DNA of 64,000 nt from assembly GCF_003590095.1 (NCBI RefSeq), contig NC_039479.1, positions 2,170,001 to 2,234,000 on the forward strand. Direction: 5' to 3'. Shown here piece after piece: positions 51,886-63,169 of this stretch; the stretch's first letter is position 1; every line of letters starts with the position of its first letter. The notes under the pieces are model-generated. The model was not told the DNA's origin. It saw nothing but the letters and a program-made list of their open reading frames with translations, and searched no databases. The position numbers and the translations under genes were made by a program. The stretch is from Trichoplusia ni. Lineage: Eukaryota; Arthropoda; Insecta; Lepidoptera; Noctuidae.

Positions 51886-52964
51886 GTTTTTTCATGGTGG
51901 TGCATATACTTGCAACTTAGTGCCAAAATATGCCGTTTAATATTACTTTAATAAAACATAAAGTCTTAAAGGATTTCCTAACGCAATATTTGACTACCAG
52001 AGGGCGGTGTGTCGAAAATCGATTTATTGGTTTACAAGGGCACTCGTGTACATAATGACGTTAGTGTGCGGTGGTTTAACAACTAACTCGATATCCTTTA
52101 TTAAACAAGCTTCCGTCTGTTGGGTCCACGTGGACGCAGCTAGTATTATGTATCCAGCAAAAGCGAAGCAAGAGCAAAATGTTCAATTATTGTTAAAATG
52201 AAAATCGTAAAGTCATTTATGTACAACTTTTGCTTCAATTGTTGATATTTATCTATATAAGTAAGTTTGTCAGTTGTCTGGTTACCATAACACAAGCTCT
52301 GCTTAGCTTGGGATCAGATAACCGTGTGTGAGTTGTCCCAGGATATGATTGTATTATTATTACACACGCAACAATGTTTCCTATAAAGAAGAAGTAAAAA
52401 ACGCCGACGTTGAAAGAAGAAAAAATATATTCGCTCAACTCTGTTTTTCAATTATACACTTTATTTAAAACCACTTTCGTTGTAATTTACTTTGTATCAG
52501 AATAAGAATGTTTTCGGTTTTTGAATTAGAGCTGTCAAAAGTTGACTTTCGTAAGTAGAACAAACTTTTTGGTAATTAACGGTCATTAAAAATAAAACGA
52601 AGTACTAAATGTTACCTTATTTTTCCGGGAATTTGATATTTGAAAGTTTTTGAGTGGGCTGTTATTTGTAAATTATCTAATAAATAAACAAAAAAATGTA
52701 AAGAATCAAATTTAATGTTACTGTGCCCTTAATAAATGTTAATATCATTGACCTTCAATTTTATAAAGTTTTTTTATAATAGTAATGTATAAGATCTTTG
52801 ATTTTTACAAATAATCTAATCATGATTGAAGTTGTGATTGACGTTATTTGCGTAACGTAACGAATATTGTTATCTAATTATTTAAAAATCCGTACCCAAG
52901 AATAAAAAAGAAACTCTATTACTAAGCTACTGATAAACTGTTAATACTATAAAATACTAATAAA

Positions 52965-53020
52965 CTGTTTACCCGTCATCAGACTGTATCTCATGAAACG
53001 TGATAGCTAAAAAGTTGACA
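52965..53020 (+). repeat. Dispersed CACCAGGCTG repeat fragment
   Basis: CCCGTCATCAGACTGTATCT then CATGAAACGTGATAGCTAAA is the middle part of the family, directly before the SINE at 53041. Confidence 0.45.
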
Positions 53021-53040
53021 TTTACACATTCAAATACTTG

Positions 53041-53283
53041 AAAATAAATAAATAAATGCGGACAACTTCACATGCATTTTTCTGAACCCAAAGTAAGTTG
53101 CTTAAGCACTTATGGAACACAATTATGGAATTCCGATACAACGAAGGTACCACAAACACCAAGACCCGAGACAATGTAGAAATGTGAATTTTTACATTGA
53201 CCCGACCGGGGATCGAACCCGGGACCTCAGAGCTAGCGACACCTTGAAACCGGTGTGTACGCCACTCGACCACGGAGGTCGTC
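53041..53283 (-). mobile_element. tRNA-derived SINE, near complete
   Basis: On the minus strand the head GACGACCTCCGTGGTCGAGT has an A box (TGGTCGAGTGG) and, 40-50 bp on, a B box (GGGTTCGATCCCC), followed by GGTCGGGTC. A non-tRNA body of about 150 bp ends in an ATTT repeat tail. It is too diverged in its arms and too long to be a tRNA gene. Confidence 0.75.
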
Positions 53284-53589
53284 ATATATAAAGATCGGGT
53301 TTTAGCATCGGATGTTAAGGCCACAGTTTTTAAGGATATTTATAAATTTGTGGGTTCACGCAAATTCATTAATCTCTTTGATTTCTACATTAAATAGAAA
53401 TTCCTGACTTTTTATTATTCTTACTCCTCAAGTAACATTAATTGGGTTTGAAAGAAAACAAAAATGAACATTCAAAGTATTTAATGAGGTCCTACATAAC
53501 AAGTAATAAATATCATGTTAGTGATATATAAAACAAGAAATAAATATTAGGATGTTTTAATTTAAGTATATCACAATCATATTGAAACA

Positions 53590-53874
53590 CTAGCTGTTGC
53601 CCGCGACTTCGTTCCCGTGGGTAGAAGTTATAAGTTATGATTTATACCTGCCCTGTTTTTTCACATTTTTCATTGTACCTATCTTCGCTCCTATTAGTCG
53701 CAGCGTGATGGTTTATAACCTAAAGCCTTCCTCGATAAATGGTCTATTCAACACAAAAATAATTTTTCAATTTGGACCAGTAGTTCCTGAGATTAGCGCG
53801 TTCAAACAAACAAACAAACAAACTCTTCAGCTTTATATATTAGTAAGTAAGTAAGTATAAGTATAGAGTATAGA
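53590..53874 (-). mobile_element. Helitron-like element (Lep1-type) with an AGTA microsatellite at its terminus
   Basis: Same family, 285 bp. The extra length comes from a TAAG/AGTA repeat run just inside the TC terminus (53841-53870) and from a third CAAA unit in the interior. The element end is TATAGA|T. Confidence 0.8.
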
Positions 53875-54223
53875 TTAATATGACATTAGTAATAGTAAAA
53901 AGAGTAGACGCAAGAAGATTTTACAATAGTAGTTATCCAACATAAACTAATACAATAAATTAAACACAAATAACATTAACGAGAAGTAAAAAAAGAAGCT
54001 CTCAAGAGGAGAAATATAATAATAAAGTTAGTTAAAATAAAATAACGATAAATCTCTTCATTACATAAGATGTAAGCTAAGTTTAATTAAATAAAATGAA
54101 TGTTTGAAACAATATATTAACAGCGACTTCAAGATTGAGTTAGAACAAGTGATAACAATGGAATTTATAACTATTAATTAGGGACAAGCAATTGTCACAC
54201 CTCTTAAAGTAAGACTACTGCAG

Positions 54224-54275
54224 GTGTGGGAGCGAGACAACGATACTATGGTGTAGAGCGCCATCTCTCTTCAAC
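54224..54275. repeat. Palindromic hairpin repeat, copy 8
   Basis: Left arm GTGTGGGAGCGAGACAACG; right arm in reverse complement GTTGAAGAGAGATGGCGCTC. It sits about 490 bp past the CSP stop codon. Confidence 0.65.
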
Positions 54276-54763
54276 AACTGTAAAGATATTTCTAGTAGAG
54301 GTGGTATTAGACTCCCTGCTAGTTCATAATTATCCTATATGCCAGGAAAATCGTAAGTTACAACTAATTGAGATAGTCGTTTTAAAATTGCAGCAGTTTG
54401 TAATGTAGTTAGAAGTATTTTGAGCTGAAAAACATAACGGCAGCGTAGAATTGGTTACGAATACTGTTATTAAGTTTGTAAATTTGAGATATACATAAAG
54501 AGAGAAAAAAGGCCTTCAAGTCCCAAATAATCAGAGAAAAATGGGCTATAATTAGATTTTTGAAACTCATATACCTACTGGTTTTGTAAACTGAAATTCA
54601 CAGCAAACTGGAACCTAAACTTTAGCAATATAGACACAAACAAAAAAAAACATTTTTAGTCAGTATTATTACATTAGAAAACAGAAAAAGAAACTCAAAA
54701 CATAATCAACTTTAAAAACACACAAACGCAATTTTTCCAAGTCATGTACTTCCAGTCTTAGAG

Positions 54764-55591
54764 TCACCAATTGCTGACTTCCTTCTCATACATCTTGGTG
54801 TACTGCCTCTGAGGGTCGTACTTGTCGACAGCCTGTTGCCAGAAGCGAGGCTCGTGCTTGATGAGATGGTTCATCACCTTCTTGATGCCTTTCCGCTGTG
54901 GGTCTGAACATTTCGCGCAGCCTGTCTTCAAACCGTCTGAGATGTAATCTGTAAGAGATGGTTTTTTAGATATAGTTGGTGTCGGGAATGGTCTTTGTAT
55001 CATGGCAATTTGTTTAGGCGTTCTTGCTTGGACAGTACTGATTGAATCGCTGAAATTTATGGAAATTGAAATTCTTTTTGAATGGTCACTTCAATACAAT
55101 TGAGCGTTTGGGTCAGCTTTCTTCTGTAAGAAATGTTGCTGGCTTGGCAAACAGGCCTCCAGTTAGGTAGGCCAGTGGGTTTATAAGGTAAGGTTTGTAA
55201 GGTTTATAAGGTAGGCCAGTGGGTTAACCGCTATCCCCTAAAGTCCTGGACAGAATCTCATTCTACACTGTGTTTTACACCGTCAAGTGTCACAATTTCA
55301 ATCGCCTTACTTGAAGGGATGCCATTGCCTTCAGAACTCGATTCGAGAACGCTTGAATCATTGCTGATCATCAAATTCTCTCGCTTAGACCCATTATTAG
55401 TTCCACTTACATTTAAGTTCTTTCCCCTCAGCGGTGCAAGGTCCCTGGTCCAGGGTGCACTTCATGTAGCCATTCAGCAGCCGCCTGTTCCTCAGCACCT
55501 CATCTAGATTGATGTTGTCATATTTAGTGCTGTACAGCTGAGCTTGTACGCAGCATAGCGAGATGGCGACGGCGATTAGGACCAGCTTCAT
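54764..55591 (-). CDS. Chemosensory protein (CSP / OS-D family), 2 coding exons
   Basis: Coding exons on the minus strand are 55591-55411 and 54948-54764, joined by a GT-AG intron (T|GTAAGT donor, CTTACAG acceptor) that falls one base after the Lys codon of ELK, the conserved CSP intron site. The product is 121 residues, typical of the family. Residues 1-17 are a signal peptide ending VQA. The mature protein starts QLYSTKYDNINLDEVL, and the four cysteines Cys45, Cys52, Cys71 and Cys74 fit C-X6-C-X18-C-X2-C, the pattern that makes two small disulfide loops. The end, EPRFWQQAVDKYDPQRQYTKMY, is the usual CSP helical tail. CSPs are small soluble alpha-helical proteins that bind hydrophobic ligands in sensillum lymph or other body fluids; the ligand cannot be read from sequence. 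The ATG follows a splice acceptor (TTTCAG|T-ATG), so a non-coding first exon is expected. No canonical AATAAA is obvious just downstream. Confidence 0.95.
54949..55410 (-). other. Coding intron of the CSP gene
   Basis: This 462-bp intron sits at the conserved Lys+1 position of CSP genes. It holds a small tandem duplication (55166-55225) and nothing else I can assign. Confidence 0.85.
55166..55225. repeat. Tandem duplication with 44-bp offset
   Basis: GGTAGGCCAGTGGGTT occurs identically at 55166-55181 and 55210-55225. The bases between are GGTTTATAAGG-like and themselves partly repeated, so the array probably arose by replication slippage. Confidence 0.8.
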
Positions 55592-55592
55592 A

Positions 55593-56846
55593 CTGAAATT
55601 ATTTTTTGGATATTAAAAAGAAATATACGATTTTAAAGTGATTTAATTGGTATTTTTCACAGACTGCTAGTGACCATGAAATGTTCAAGAGCATCGGAAT
55701 GTCGAGCATAACTTCATTAAGTAATAAACTATTGTAATAAAAATATTCAATTTATTGGCGGCAAACAACTCTCTCGATTTGAGGAATAGAGCTTGTGTGT
55801 TATTATTCCTAGACATACCCTAACAGATTTTTATAATAATCAATTAATCAAATGCTTTTTTTGTTCACAGGTAAGATTCCACAGGAAAAAAATATTAAAA
55901 CGACACACCTTCGTGAGTATGAAAATAGCCAGATAGAAAAATAGACAAAACTTCTAGCTAATACTCTTCTATCAAAATCCTACCTGTCCTCACTATCATC
56001 AGTATATCACTACACATTTGTTTTCGACACATTTGCTCCTATGACAGCTAAATTCACAACCAAATCCCAATCTTGGATTGGAAATAAAATCGATGAAAAC
56101 TGATCATTCATGAAATTCAGTGCCATTGTTTTTTAAGTCGGGCAATCCCGATAAATACGTGTGAGTAAAGCGTTGCATCATTTAATAAAGTTGCCTTAAT
56201 TTTATAATTGTGAAATAACAATATCCTCCTTCAGTTTATTAAAAATAACTTCATATCACACTGACACAGCTGCGGTATCCCTTTGTTTCAAAATGGTTGT
56301 TATTTTAAGCTTCCACTCGTGCGTTGAGGTAAGTTTCATTCACAATTATGTTAAATTCACAAAGCTGACATTATTTTTAATGATAGTTTGTTATTGAGAC
56401 GAGGTTTTCGTTAAAATACAATCAATTTATCTTGCTTCGTTAACGGATAAATGGGGAAGTGATTAAGTATTTAACGAAAGAAAGTATTCAATTTTGAGGA
56501 ATTAAACCTCTCAAGGGGATAATGAAAAATTAAAGCTTTTCTTTGAAATGGAAAGAAAAAATTCTCTGAATTTTGAAGTTGGCTAATCAACTGATATTCC
56601 AAGCCATATAGAAATCTTTAAACTAAGCAATGCTTGTGCTAGACAACTAGACAACACAACTTTTGTCCTGGGATGTAATCGAATCCACGGCCTTGGGTAT
56701 AGCAGTCAGGGCCACTACTTCACCACCAGATCACTCATCGACTAAAATAAAATAAACATCATCTGCCATGTATGCAAAACCACTTTTGACACCCGTTTCA
56801 CATTTTCACACGAGATTAATTAACGAAAAATACGATTTTTACTCAC
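55593..56846 (-). other. Candidate 5'-UTR intron of the CSP gene
   Basis: The acceptor (ATTTCAG at 55599-55593) lies one base before the CSP start codon, and a good donor (GTGAGT, 56846-56841) lies upstream. The 1,254-bp span is AT-rich and includes a weak tRNA-SINE-like fragment at 56661-56740. It is inferred from splice-site consensus only. Confidence 0.5.
56661..56740 (-). repeat. Possible tRNA-like SINE head fragment
   Basis: The minus strand carries GATCTGGTGGTGAAGTAGTG and a B-box-like GTGGATTCGATTAC about 50 bp on. It does not clearly belong to either SINE family above. Confidence 0.3.
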
Positions 56847-56910
56847 TTTAATTTTAAAATTACAATTTTATTTCACTGGATATCACTCAGTCACGACAAC
56901 GATCTGAACT
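56847..56910 (-). other. Candidate non-coding first exon of the CSP gene
   Basis: A 64-nt segment starts at an insect-type initiator (CACAGTT, A at 56910) and ends at the donor AAA|GTGAGT. Joined to 55592 it gives a 65-nt 5' UTR. It sits 33 bp downstream of a TATA box. Confidence 0.5.
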
Positions 56911-56937
56911 GTGCCAATCGTAGTTATCTCATCAGTT

Positions 56938-56943
56938 TTTATA
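56938..56943 (-). promoter_or_regulatory. TATA box of the candidate CSP promoter
   Basis: AGTATAAAAACTG on the minus strand places TATAAA about 33 bp upstream of the CAGTT initiator. The spacing fits a focused RNA polymerase II promoter. Confidence 0.5.
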
Positions 56944-59900
56944 CTTATTAATTATCCTTATACCACCTCGTTCAGGGCTGAGTCAGAGTAATTGTTTGCA
57001 AATTTTAGATAACTAGGAATCTAGATCAATGTTACATGCCCTTGACTGGGAAATAGGTTAGGTTGTAGGATCGCCTTCATGACCATCGTCAATCGGGTCT
57101 CGTGATAGTCTTTTCTAGAAGTTTCACAAGGATTTCACCATGTCTCGAAAATCGACTCTTTGTTATAGCATCGCGAATTCGTTTGTCGTTTTCCATGAGA
57201 TAACTTTTTAGATGGTTTCATGTCACAAGCCGAAAACAGATTAACAGATTTTCAGTTATGAACAACTACTCAATACTCAATTCTTTATTGCATTCCACAA
57301 TGTAGGCTAAGGTGGTAAACATTTATTGATAGGTAACAATCGTGGACCCTGTCGGACTCAACATTTATTAAAGGTACATGCTAGCTTGCATACTCATATC
57401 CACATGCTGCATATATATTCCAAATACATAAAAAATATACGAAAAGAGGCATAAGCCCAGCGACAGGACGTATACACGTATAGTAGGCTGGTAAAATTAC
57501 AACTGCAAAACTATCCTCCGTGATAATAGACGTCACAGGCGAATCAACATACGACATAGTTTCTAAATAAAGTTAACATCAAACTTATAACCTTGGTAAG
57601 GTCATAGGTGACTTGTCAAAGGACCAGGGTCTTGGGAACTGACTGTGTAGGTACTAAGTCCCTCTGCTAAGATATTCTCTCAGTACATGAAGTTAGGGAA
57701 ACTGTCAAGAGGCAGTAAGTTTGCTTCGTATGATGAACTTATGAGCTTTATGAAGTTTAAGCAAGATTCAGTTCTGTAGGTAATACAAGCAAAAAGGTTG
57801 ATTAAAATATTTGTAAACTGATTTGTGACTTGAACCACCCAAACGTATAAAAATCATACGAATCGGTCCAGCACTTGTAAAGTTATATGTAAAAGATATA
57901 ATGTTATTTCGTTTTAAATTTCATTCTTAATTTATATTACATCAAGTTGTGCGTTGTTCTCCTTTTCCAAGATACATTTTTACGATCGGCTGCAGCCTTC
58001 ATAAAATCTCAGACCACAGAAACATTTTATTAATTTGTCCAATCTCATGTTAAGCCGTAATTGGTTGTAACTAAAGAAAATTTCTCCAACGTTATTAGTT
58101 GATTCGAAAACATTATATTGATCAGAAAACTGGGAGCTTAACTTTTGTACTTTTGGACATCGTAAAAAATAAGATATTATTATTTAGTATTAAATTATCA
58201 TCTAGCACTTATATTAGGTGTTATAATATTAAAGAGACAGCGCTCAGTTAGGTGGTAATGCGTTTTTCTTCGAGATTATCCTCATTATCAGTTTAAATCG
58301 CGACACCGACACAGCCGAACGAATCATAGTTAAATACTCTTAATAACCTTGAAACTAGGCCTCAATTCCTGCAAAAATGCACGTGAGTAAACCATATGAT
58401 ATTACATAACACGTTAACGTTAGAATAAGTTACGAAAAAGAAACATGGATTGCAGTAATTAAAAAAAAACTACATCTTCGCCATCATCATCACAACCGTT
58501 GTGCTAGGGTTGAGCATACATCCATATATCTTCATATCAATCTCTCCGTTCATGAGCAAAACTATCCACCTTTGGGTTGAGTAGTTTGTTTTGCATACGA
58601 TTTACAGATTTGCAGTTTTTTTTTAAGAAATCCCTTCATGCATTTTGTTAAAAGCATTGTAAAATCATACTTCTATCACCCTGAACAGTTTTAACAGGGA
58701 TGCTCTCAAATCAGTCGTTATTACATCATCAAAGTGACGTCAAAACGATCCATTAATTGGTGTAATCAACTCGCCCATTCGACCTTTAGTGGATTACTGC
58801 AAAAACACCATTACAATCAATAGACAATTAACTTTTACCGTCATAAAGTTTATGATTTGTGCGAGAATATGACTCAAACTATACTGACTGCAAAATTGTT
58901 GGAATTATTATTGCAGTGATTCACTGAAAGATGCATCTGCAGATATTACTCAATAGTACTGTATTTCCGGAGTATAAAACAATAGCCACGATAAAAATAA
59001 GTTTTGCAATCTTTGAAGTTTTATGTTCTTGGCTTTTTTATGCTTTTCAAGGACTGTTTTGTCATATGCCTCTTCTGTGATCACAAGAACAAACATTATT
59101 ACTAATGATATTGTGCAAGCAAGAAATTGCAAGATGCAGAGATCGCAGTTTTATGCTTCTTTTGCAAAAACACAATCCATATTTTGCTAATAACTTAAAA
59201 GGCTAAATGATATTGATGAAAGATCATCATAAATATTATCAGAATGCGATTTCCTTATCAATAAACTGTCAAGATTTTTCCTGTCAAGAGTTTCCTTTGT
59301 TTCAATTCTAAGTGTTATAACACTGCTATTGAAAAAGGGAAAATTTACTCGTATTCCGTAACCCGATCCATCATGTAAAAATAACAGCTCATTCCGACTG
59401 AAGTTTTCACACAAAGCGGCATCTTATTTATTCCCTGTATTCCCTGTACGCGGGTGTAAAGGTCTACTGTAAATACAGGGTAACGCTTCACCCCAGGGGA
59501 TGGGGGGAACTCCTCCGAATAAATTCCAAACTATGTTTTAATAATGTATACGTTGCGCGTTTCAGCTGCCTTGAAATTTCGTTTTAATTTTAACGGTTTC
59601 ATTTTTGCTTCCTTAGTAAAATTTAATTCTTTAAAGAAACATTGTTATTTGTTTTAGATTTCTTCATCTTTCAATGTATTCACTAAGAAATTCCAAGTAG
59701 AAATATGTATAAACATGTCTTTAACATCTTGACTAATTCTTTCTATCCTCTCGTTTTCTTCAGAGGTGTTTATGACGATGGTGACTTTAGTGACTAACCT
59801 ACATAATATGTAAAGACAGTGGCATGATAAAACATGTTACTTGAAAAAGTGCAATAAACGATGAAATGTAAAGGTCATGAAATTGAACCTTTTTTATGCT

Positions 59901-60435
59901 ATAGCGTGTCTCTAATTATTTAATACTGGATACAATACTCCAATTTTCAATGTTAAAGTCACAAAAACTTAAATTTTTCAATTCCAGTAAAAAAGATTCA
60001 CGATCAACTCGGTATTCATAAACTGTTGGTAAACTCATTACACTGGTTTGAAAACGCCTTGCCATTGTCTGCCAGTGTCACTTTTTATGTAAATAACTAG
60101 AATCTTGCACGGAATAGTTTTGCGTGATCAAAGATATTCAAATGCCATTTAGGCTAGATCGAATGGAGGTCGTTAACGGGAGGCCGATTGGCAAATCACT
60201 CAAGGGAGTTACTGTGACTTGTTATTGGAGACATGATTACTAATGGCAAAATTATATTTAAGCATTTTTTTAAAAGGAAGACAGTAGAAGAGCTTAAGGA
60301 AATGAGACGGTTTTTTTCCACCTTGTGCGTCATGAAAAGAAAACATAATGTTCCTGCGATTTTCGCTTTTTGAAGTTAGTGCCAGTTCATGTATATTTTT
60401 GTTTTCATACGACTCTTGTATCAAATAATTTAATC

Positions 60436-60590
60436 CTTGTGTCGCCACGGGTTTCAGAAACATTTAAGACACCCTGATTCAGAACCAGGATTTCTGGATC
60501 ACGGAAACGCTTTTACGGAGATCGAACCCCTGAAACGTGGAGGGAAGTGGGTTTGATGTGGTGACCTTAACCACTCGGCTATCCGCGCAG
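60436..60590 (-). mobile_element. tRNA-derived SINE (second family)
   Basis: On the minus strand it starts CTGCGCGGATAGCCGAGTGG with TTAAGGTCACCAC, then the B box GGGGTTCGATC and the shared body. It is the best preserved head of this family in the window. Confidence 0.7.
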
Positions 60591-61007
60591 TTGTTCTATT
60601 GTGCAATATACCTATATACATAGTTCATTCATCTCGCAGAAGAAATGTATGAACGTGAAACTGAAAATGCTATATAAATTTGAACAACAATTTGAACTTT
60701 TAACAAAATGCTCCCATAATCATCAAACTTTCTCGAGCAGAAAACTTTAAGAAAACATAAAACCGTTTAAAACTATTGGTATTTTCGAATTTCAAAATCC
60801 TTTAAACCCGTACATTTTTCGCCTTGGATCGCTTCGTCCAGCACTTGGTGTAAATGGTGCCAATAAAAGCTTATCACAAATAGTTGTGAAACTGGCGCTG
60901 GCGACAGATGTTCGGGATCTTTTTCCAGACAATCTGTACTAAGTTATTCACCAGATGGTCTACGAGCCTAGCCGTGGTTGTTTATATTATATGAATATGG
61001 ATTGGAT

Positions 61008-61140
61008 TCCGTACCTAAAGGGTGAGAACGGAACCCTAAGGGTCCGTGGTCTGTCTGTGTGTCACCAGGCTGATCTCATGGCCCATGGTAGCTAGACAGT
61101 TCTAATTTCCACAGCGTATGTATATGTTTGTCTGTTCTTG
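61008..61140 (+). repeat. Dispersed GGGTTCCGT/CACCAGGCTG repeat, left half
   Basis: TTCCGTACCTAAAGGGTGAG, AACGGAACCCTAAGGGTC, TGTCACCAGGCTGATCTCAT and GTAGCTAGACAGTTCTAATT follow the consensus. Confidence 0.6.
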
Positions 61141-61671
61141 TTATTACAACATATAATAAAACATGCAGATCAAAGTTAGGCAATGTTTATATGATGGTTT
61201 TATAAATTTTAATATAACGGGTCTCATTTTCTTGCTTTGTTAAATATCTTAACAGACTTGGAAAGAGGAGTTTTAATAGAAAAATACTCTTCTTTACTTT
61301 AATTTTATCTGGAAAAAAATATATAACTACCCATCTTTTTTATTGGTTTTTGTTATAGACATTATTCTATATAATTTATTATTTGAAGATTGTCTTACTA
61401 ATACTCGTAAGTACCAAAAACAGCGATAAATATCAATACAAACTAATCAAAGCCGATTAAGTATATAAATACCAACAGAATACGTGGAATTAATTAACGA
61501 AGTTATTATGACTTGGATACCGTACTTATTGATATTAGATATTAATTAGTAAATATAATTATGTAATCAATCTACTTTGAATCAATCAGAAGCCTCAAGA
61601 ACTCATTCAGTATCTGAAAAGTTAATTAAAATTTCATTTAAGAACACTTAACATCTTTAGTAAGTAAAGTA

Positions 61672-61724
61672 GTGTGGGAAAGAGATATCGCTATATGCTT
61701 TGTAGAGTGCTGTCTCGCTTACTC
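61672..61724. repeat. Palindromic hairpin repeat, copy 9
   Basis: Left arm GTGTGGGAAAGAGATATCGC; right arm in reverse complement GAGTAAGCGAGACAGCACTC. Confidence 0.6.
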
Positions 61725-62079
61725 TAGTACAGCAGTCATGTTTGCAGAGTTTGTAGTACAGGTACAGATGGTTTTTAGACTTTGATCTTTCTTTTAGACT
61801 TATCTAGGAGTTATTTATATGTAAGGTTATTTAATTTAACCTTTTAAGTTACTTAATTAATTCAATTTAATAGTAATTTTATTTGAACGGTCACTGAACT
61901 AGGATCGTAATACAATTGGTGGTGTCCCAAGTGTTCATGTTTTGTCCATAAATACAAGCTTGTTGTGGATGCTATCGTCATTCGATTGCGGTGAGACGTT
62001 CCATGTTAGTTCTGTACTGAATCAATAGTTTATGTAGGTACGTTGGAAGGGTTTTCGTCTAGTGAAAGACAAGAAAAGA

Positions 62080-62335
62080 CTAGCTGTTGCCCGCGACTTC
62101 GTTCCCGTGGGTAGAAGTTATAACTTATGATTTATACCTGCCCTGTTTTTTCACAATTTCTATTGTACCTATCTTCGCTCCTATTAGTTGCAGCGTGATG
62201 GTTTATAGCCTAAAGCCTTCCGCGATGAATGGTCTATTCAACACAAAAATAATTTTTCAATTTGGACCAGTAGTTCCTGAGAATAGCGCGTTCAAACAAA
62301 CAAACAAACTCTTCAGCTCTATATATTAGTATAGA
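62080..62335 (-). mobile_element. Helitron-like non-autonomous element (Lep1-type)
   Basis: Same family, 256 bp, from CTAGCTGTTGCCCGCGAC to TATTAGTATAGA. It shares GTTCCCGTGGGTAGAAGTTA and the added ACCTAT with the 53.6-kb copy, so those two look like the closest relatives. Confidence 0.8.
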
Positions 62336-63091
62336 TTATAAACGGACTATTGATGATAGGAATCTATTTGTTGAAGCTATGTATTGTAGCACTTTTTGAA
62401 CGTCAAATAATCAAATTAAAAATATAAACAGCAGCCCATGACGCCCCTTTTTAGATTTTACATTTTTGGAAAACAAACGAAGAAGGCAGAATAACGAAAG
62501 TGCTTACTATTGCCTCCGTATTTTTTCGCAGTTTATTTTATTTCACGATACCGACGTTTTGCTTATTTCGGTGTCAGGGTCGCAAAAAAGACTAGCGACA
62601 CAATTTATATTAGCATTCGCATAAATCTTAGAGAACATTAGAGATAGAAAAAGTAAAAGTCGTAAAAAGGTTGAATTATTTTACTTTCAACATAAAAATA
62701 TCATTGGCTGTTTCAAAACTTAAAATTAAATCTTATTTTTCTTTGAAATGACTTAAAAACTTTTTATTTACACAAACTGTTAATATTACTTGGAGCTCCA
62801 ACAGTAAATTAAAGAAATAACTTAAAACAGAATCAAACTAATAAAAGTTTAAAAAATAAAGTTTATTTTTAATTAAGAAGTTATCTTTTTCTCAAATTGC
62901 TTTAGAGCCAATAGCATTGTCTGGAAATCTCGATAAAGTATGAAAAACAATCTAAACTAGAAAGATTGGACTATATTATGCAAATTTCTAACCCTATTCA
63001 AACATTACAGAGATATAAAAGAAAAGTTGTTTAAACTTTTCGACAGGTTAATGCACTCATTAGCATCTAAAGAAAACCAATCCAGTGTGAC

Positions 63092-63169
63092 AAAGAGAGA
63101 GAGAGAAAGAGAGGGAGAGAAAGAGAGAGAGAGAGAGAAGGAGAAAGAGAGAGAAAGAGAGAGAGAGAG
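63092..63169 (+). repeat. GA-rich polypurine microsatellite
   Basis: A 78-nt run has only A and G on the plus strand, mostly (GA)n with AAAG, GGG and GGA interruptions. Interruptions indicate an old array. Confidence 0.95.

Larger units (their letters stand above)
34883..54763. other. Gene-free, repeat-bearing stretch between the two genes
   Basis: Repeats listed above take up a few kilobases. Remaining DNA, for example 38641-42562, 42981-44732, 46891-47671 and 49836-50773, shows only short chance frames. Small CTACG-rich hairpins occur near 33805-33845 and 41405-41455. Confidence 0.55.

Noticed and set aside
53180..53283. tRNA-like sequence with A and B boxes
   Set aside because: It continues into a non-tRNA body and ATTT tail, and the acceptor arms do not pair, so it is a SINE head and not a tRNA gene. 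The heads at 14726, 51885, 60590 and 63947 were rejected as tRNA genes for the same reason.
42735..62329. Repeated open frames starting MPATS at 42735, 53597 and 62087, and a related one at 47642
   Set aside because: They lie inside the Helitron-like copies, differ by frame damage, and have no protein family; they are passengers of a non-coding repeat.
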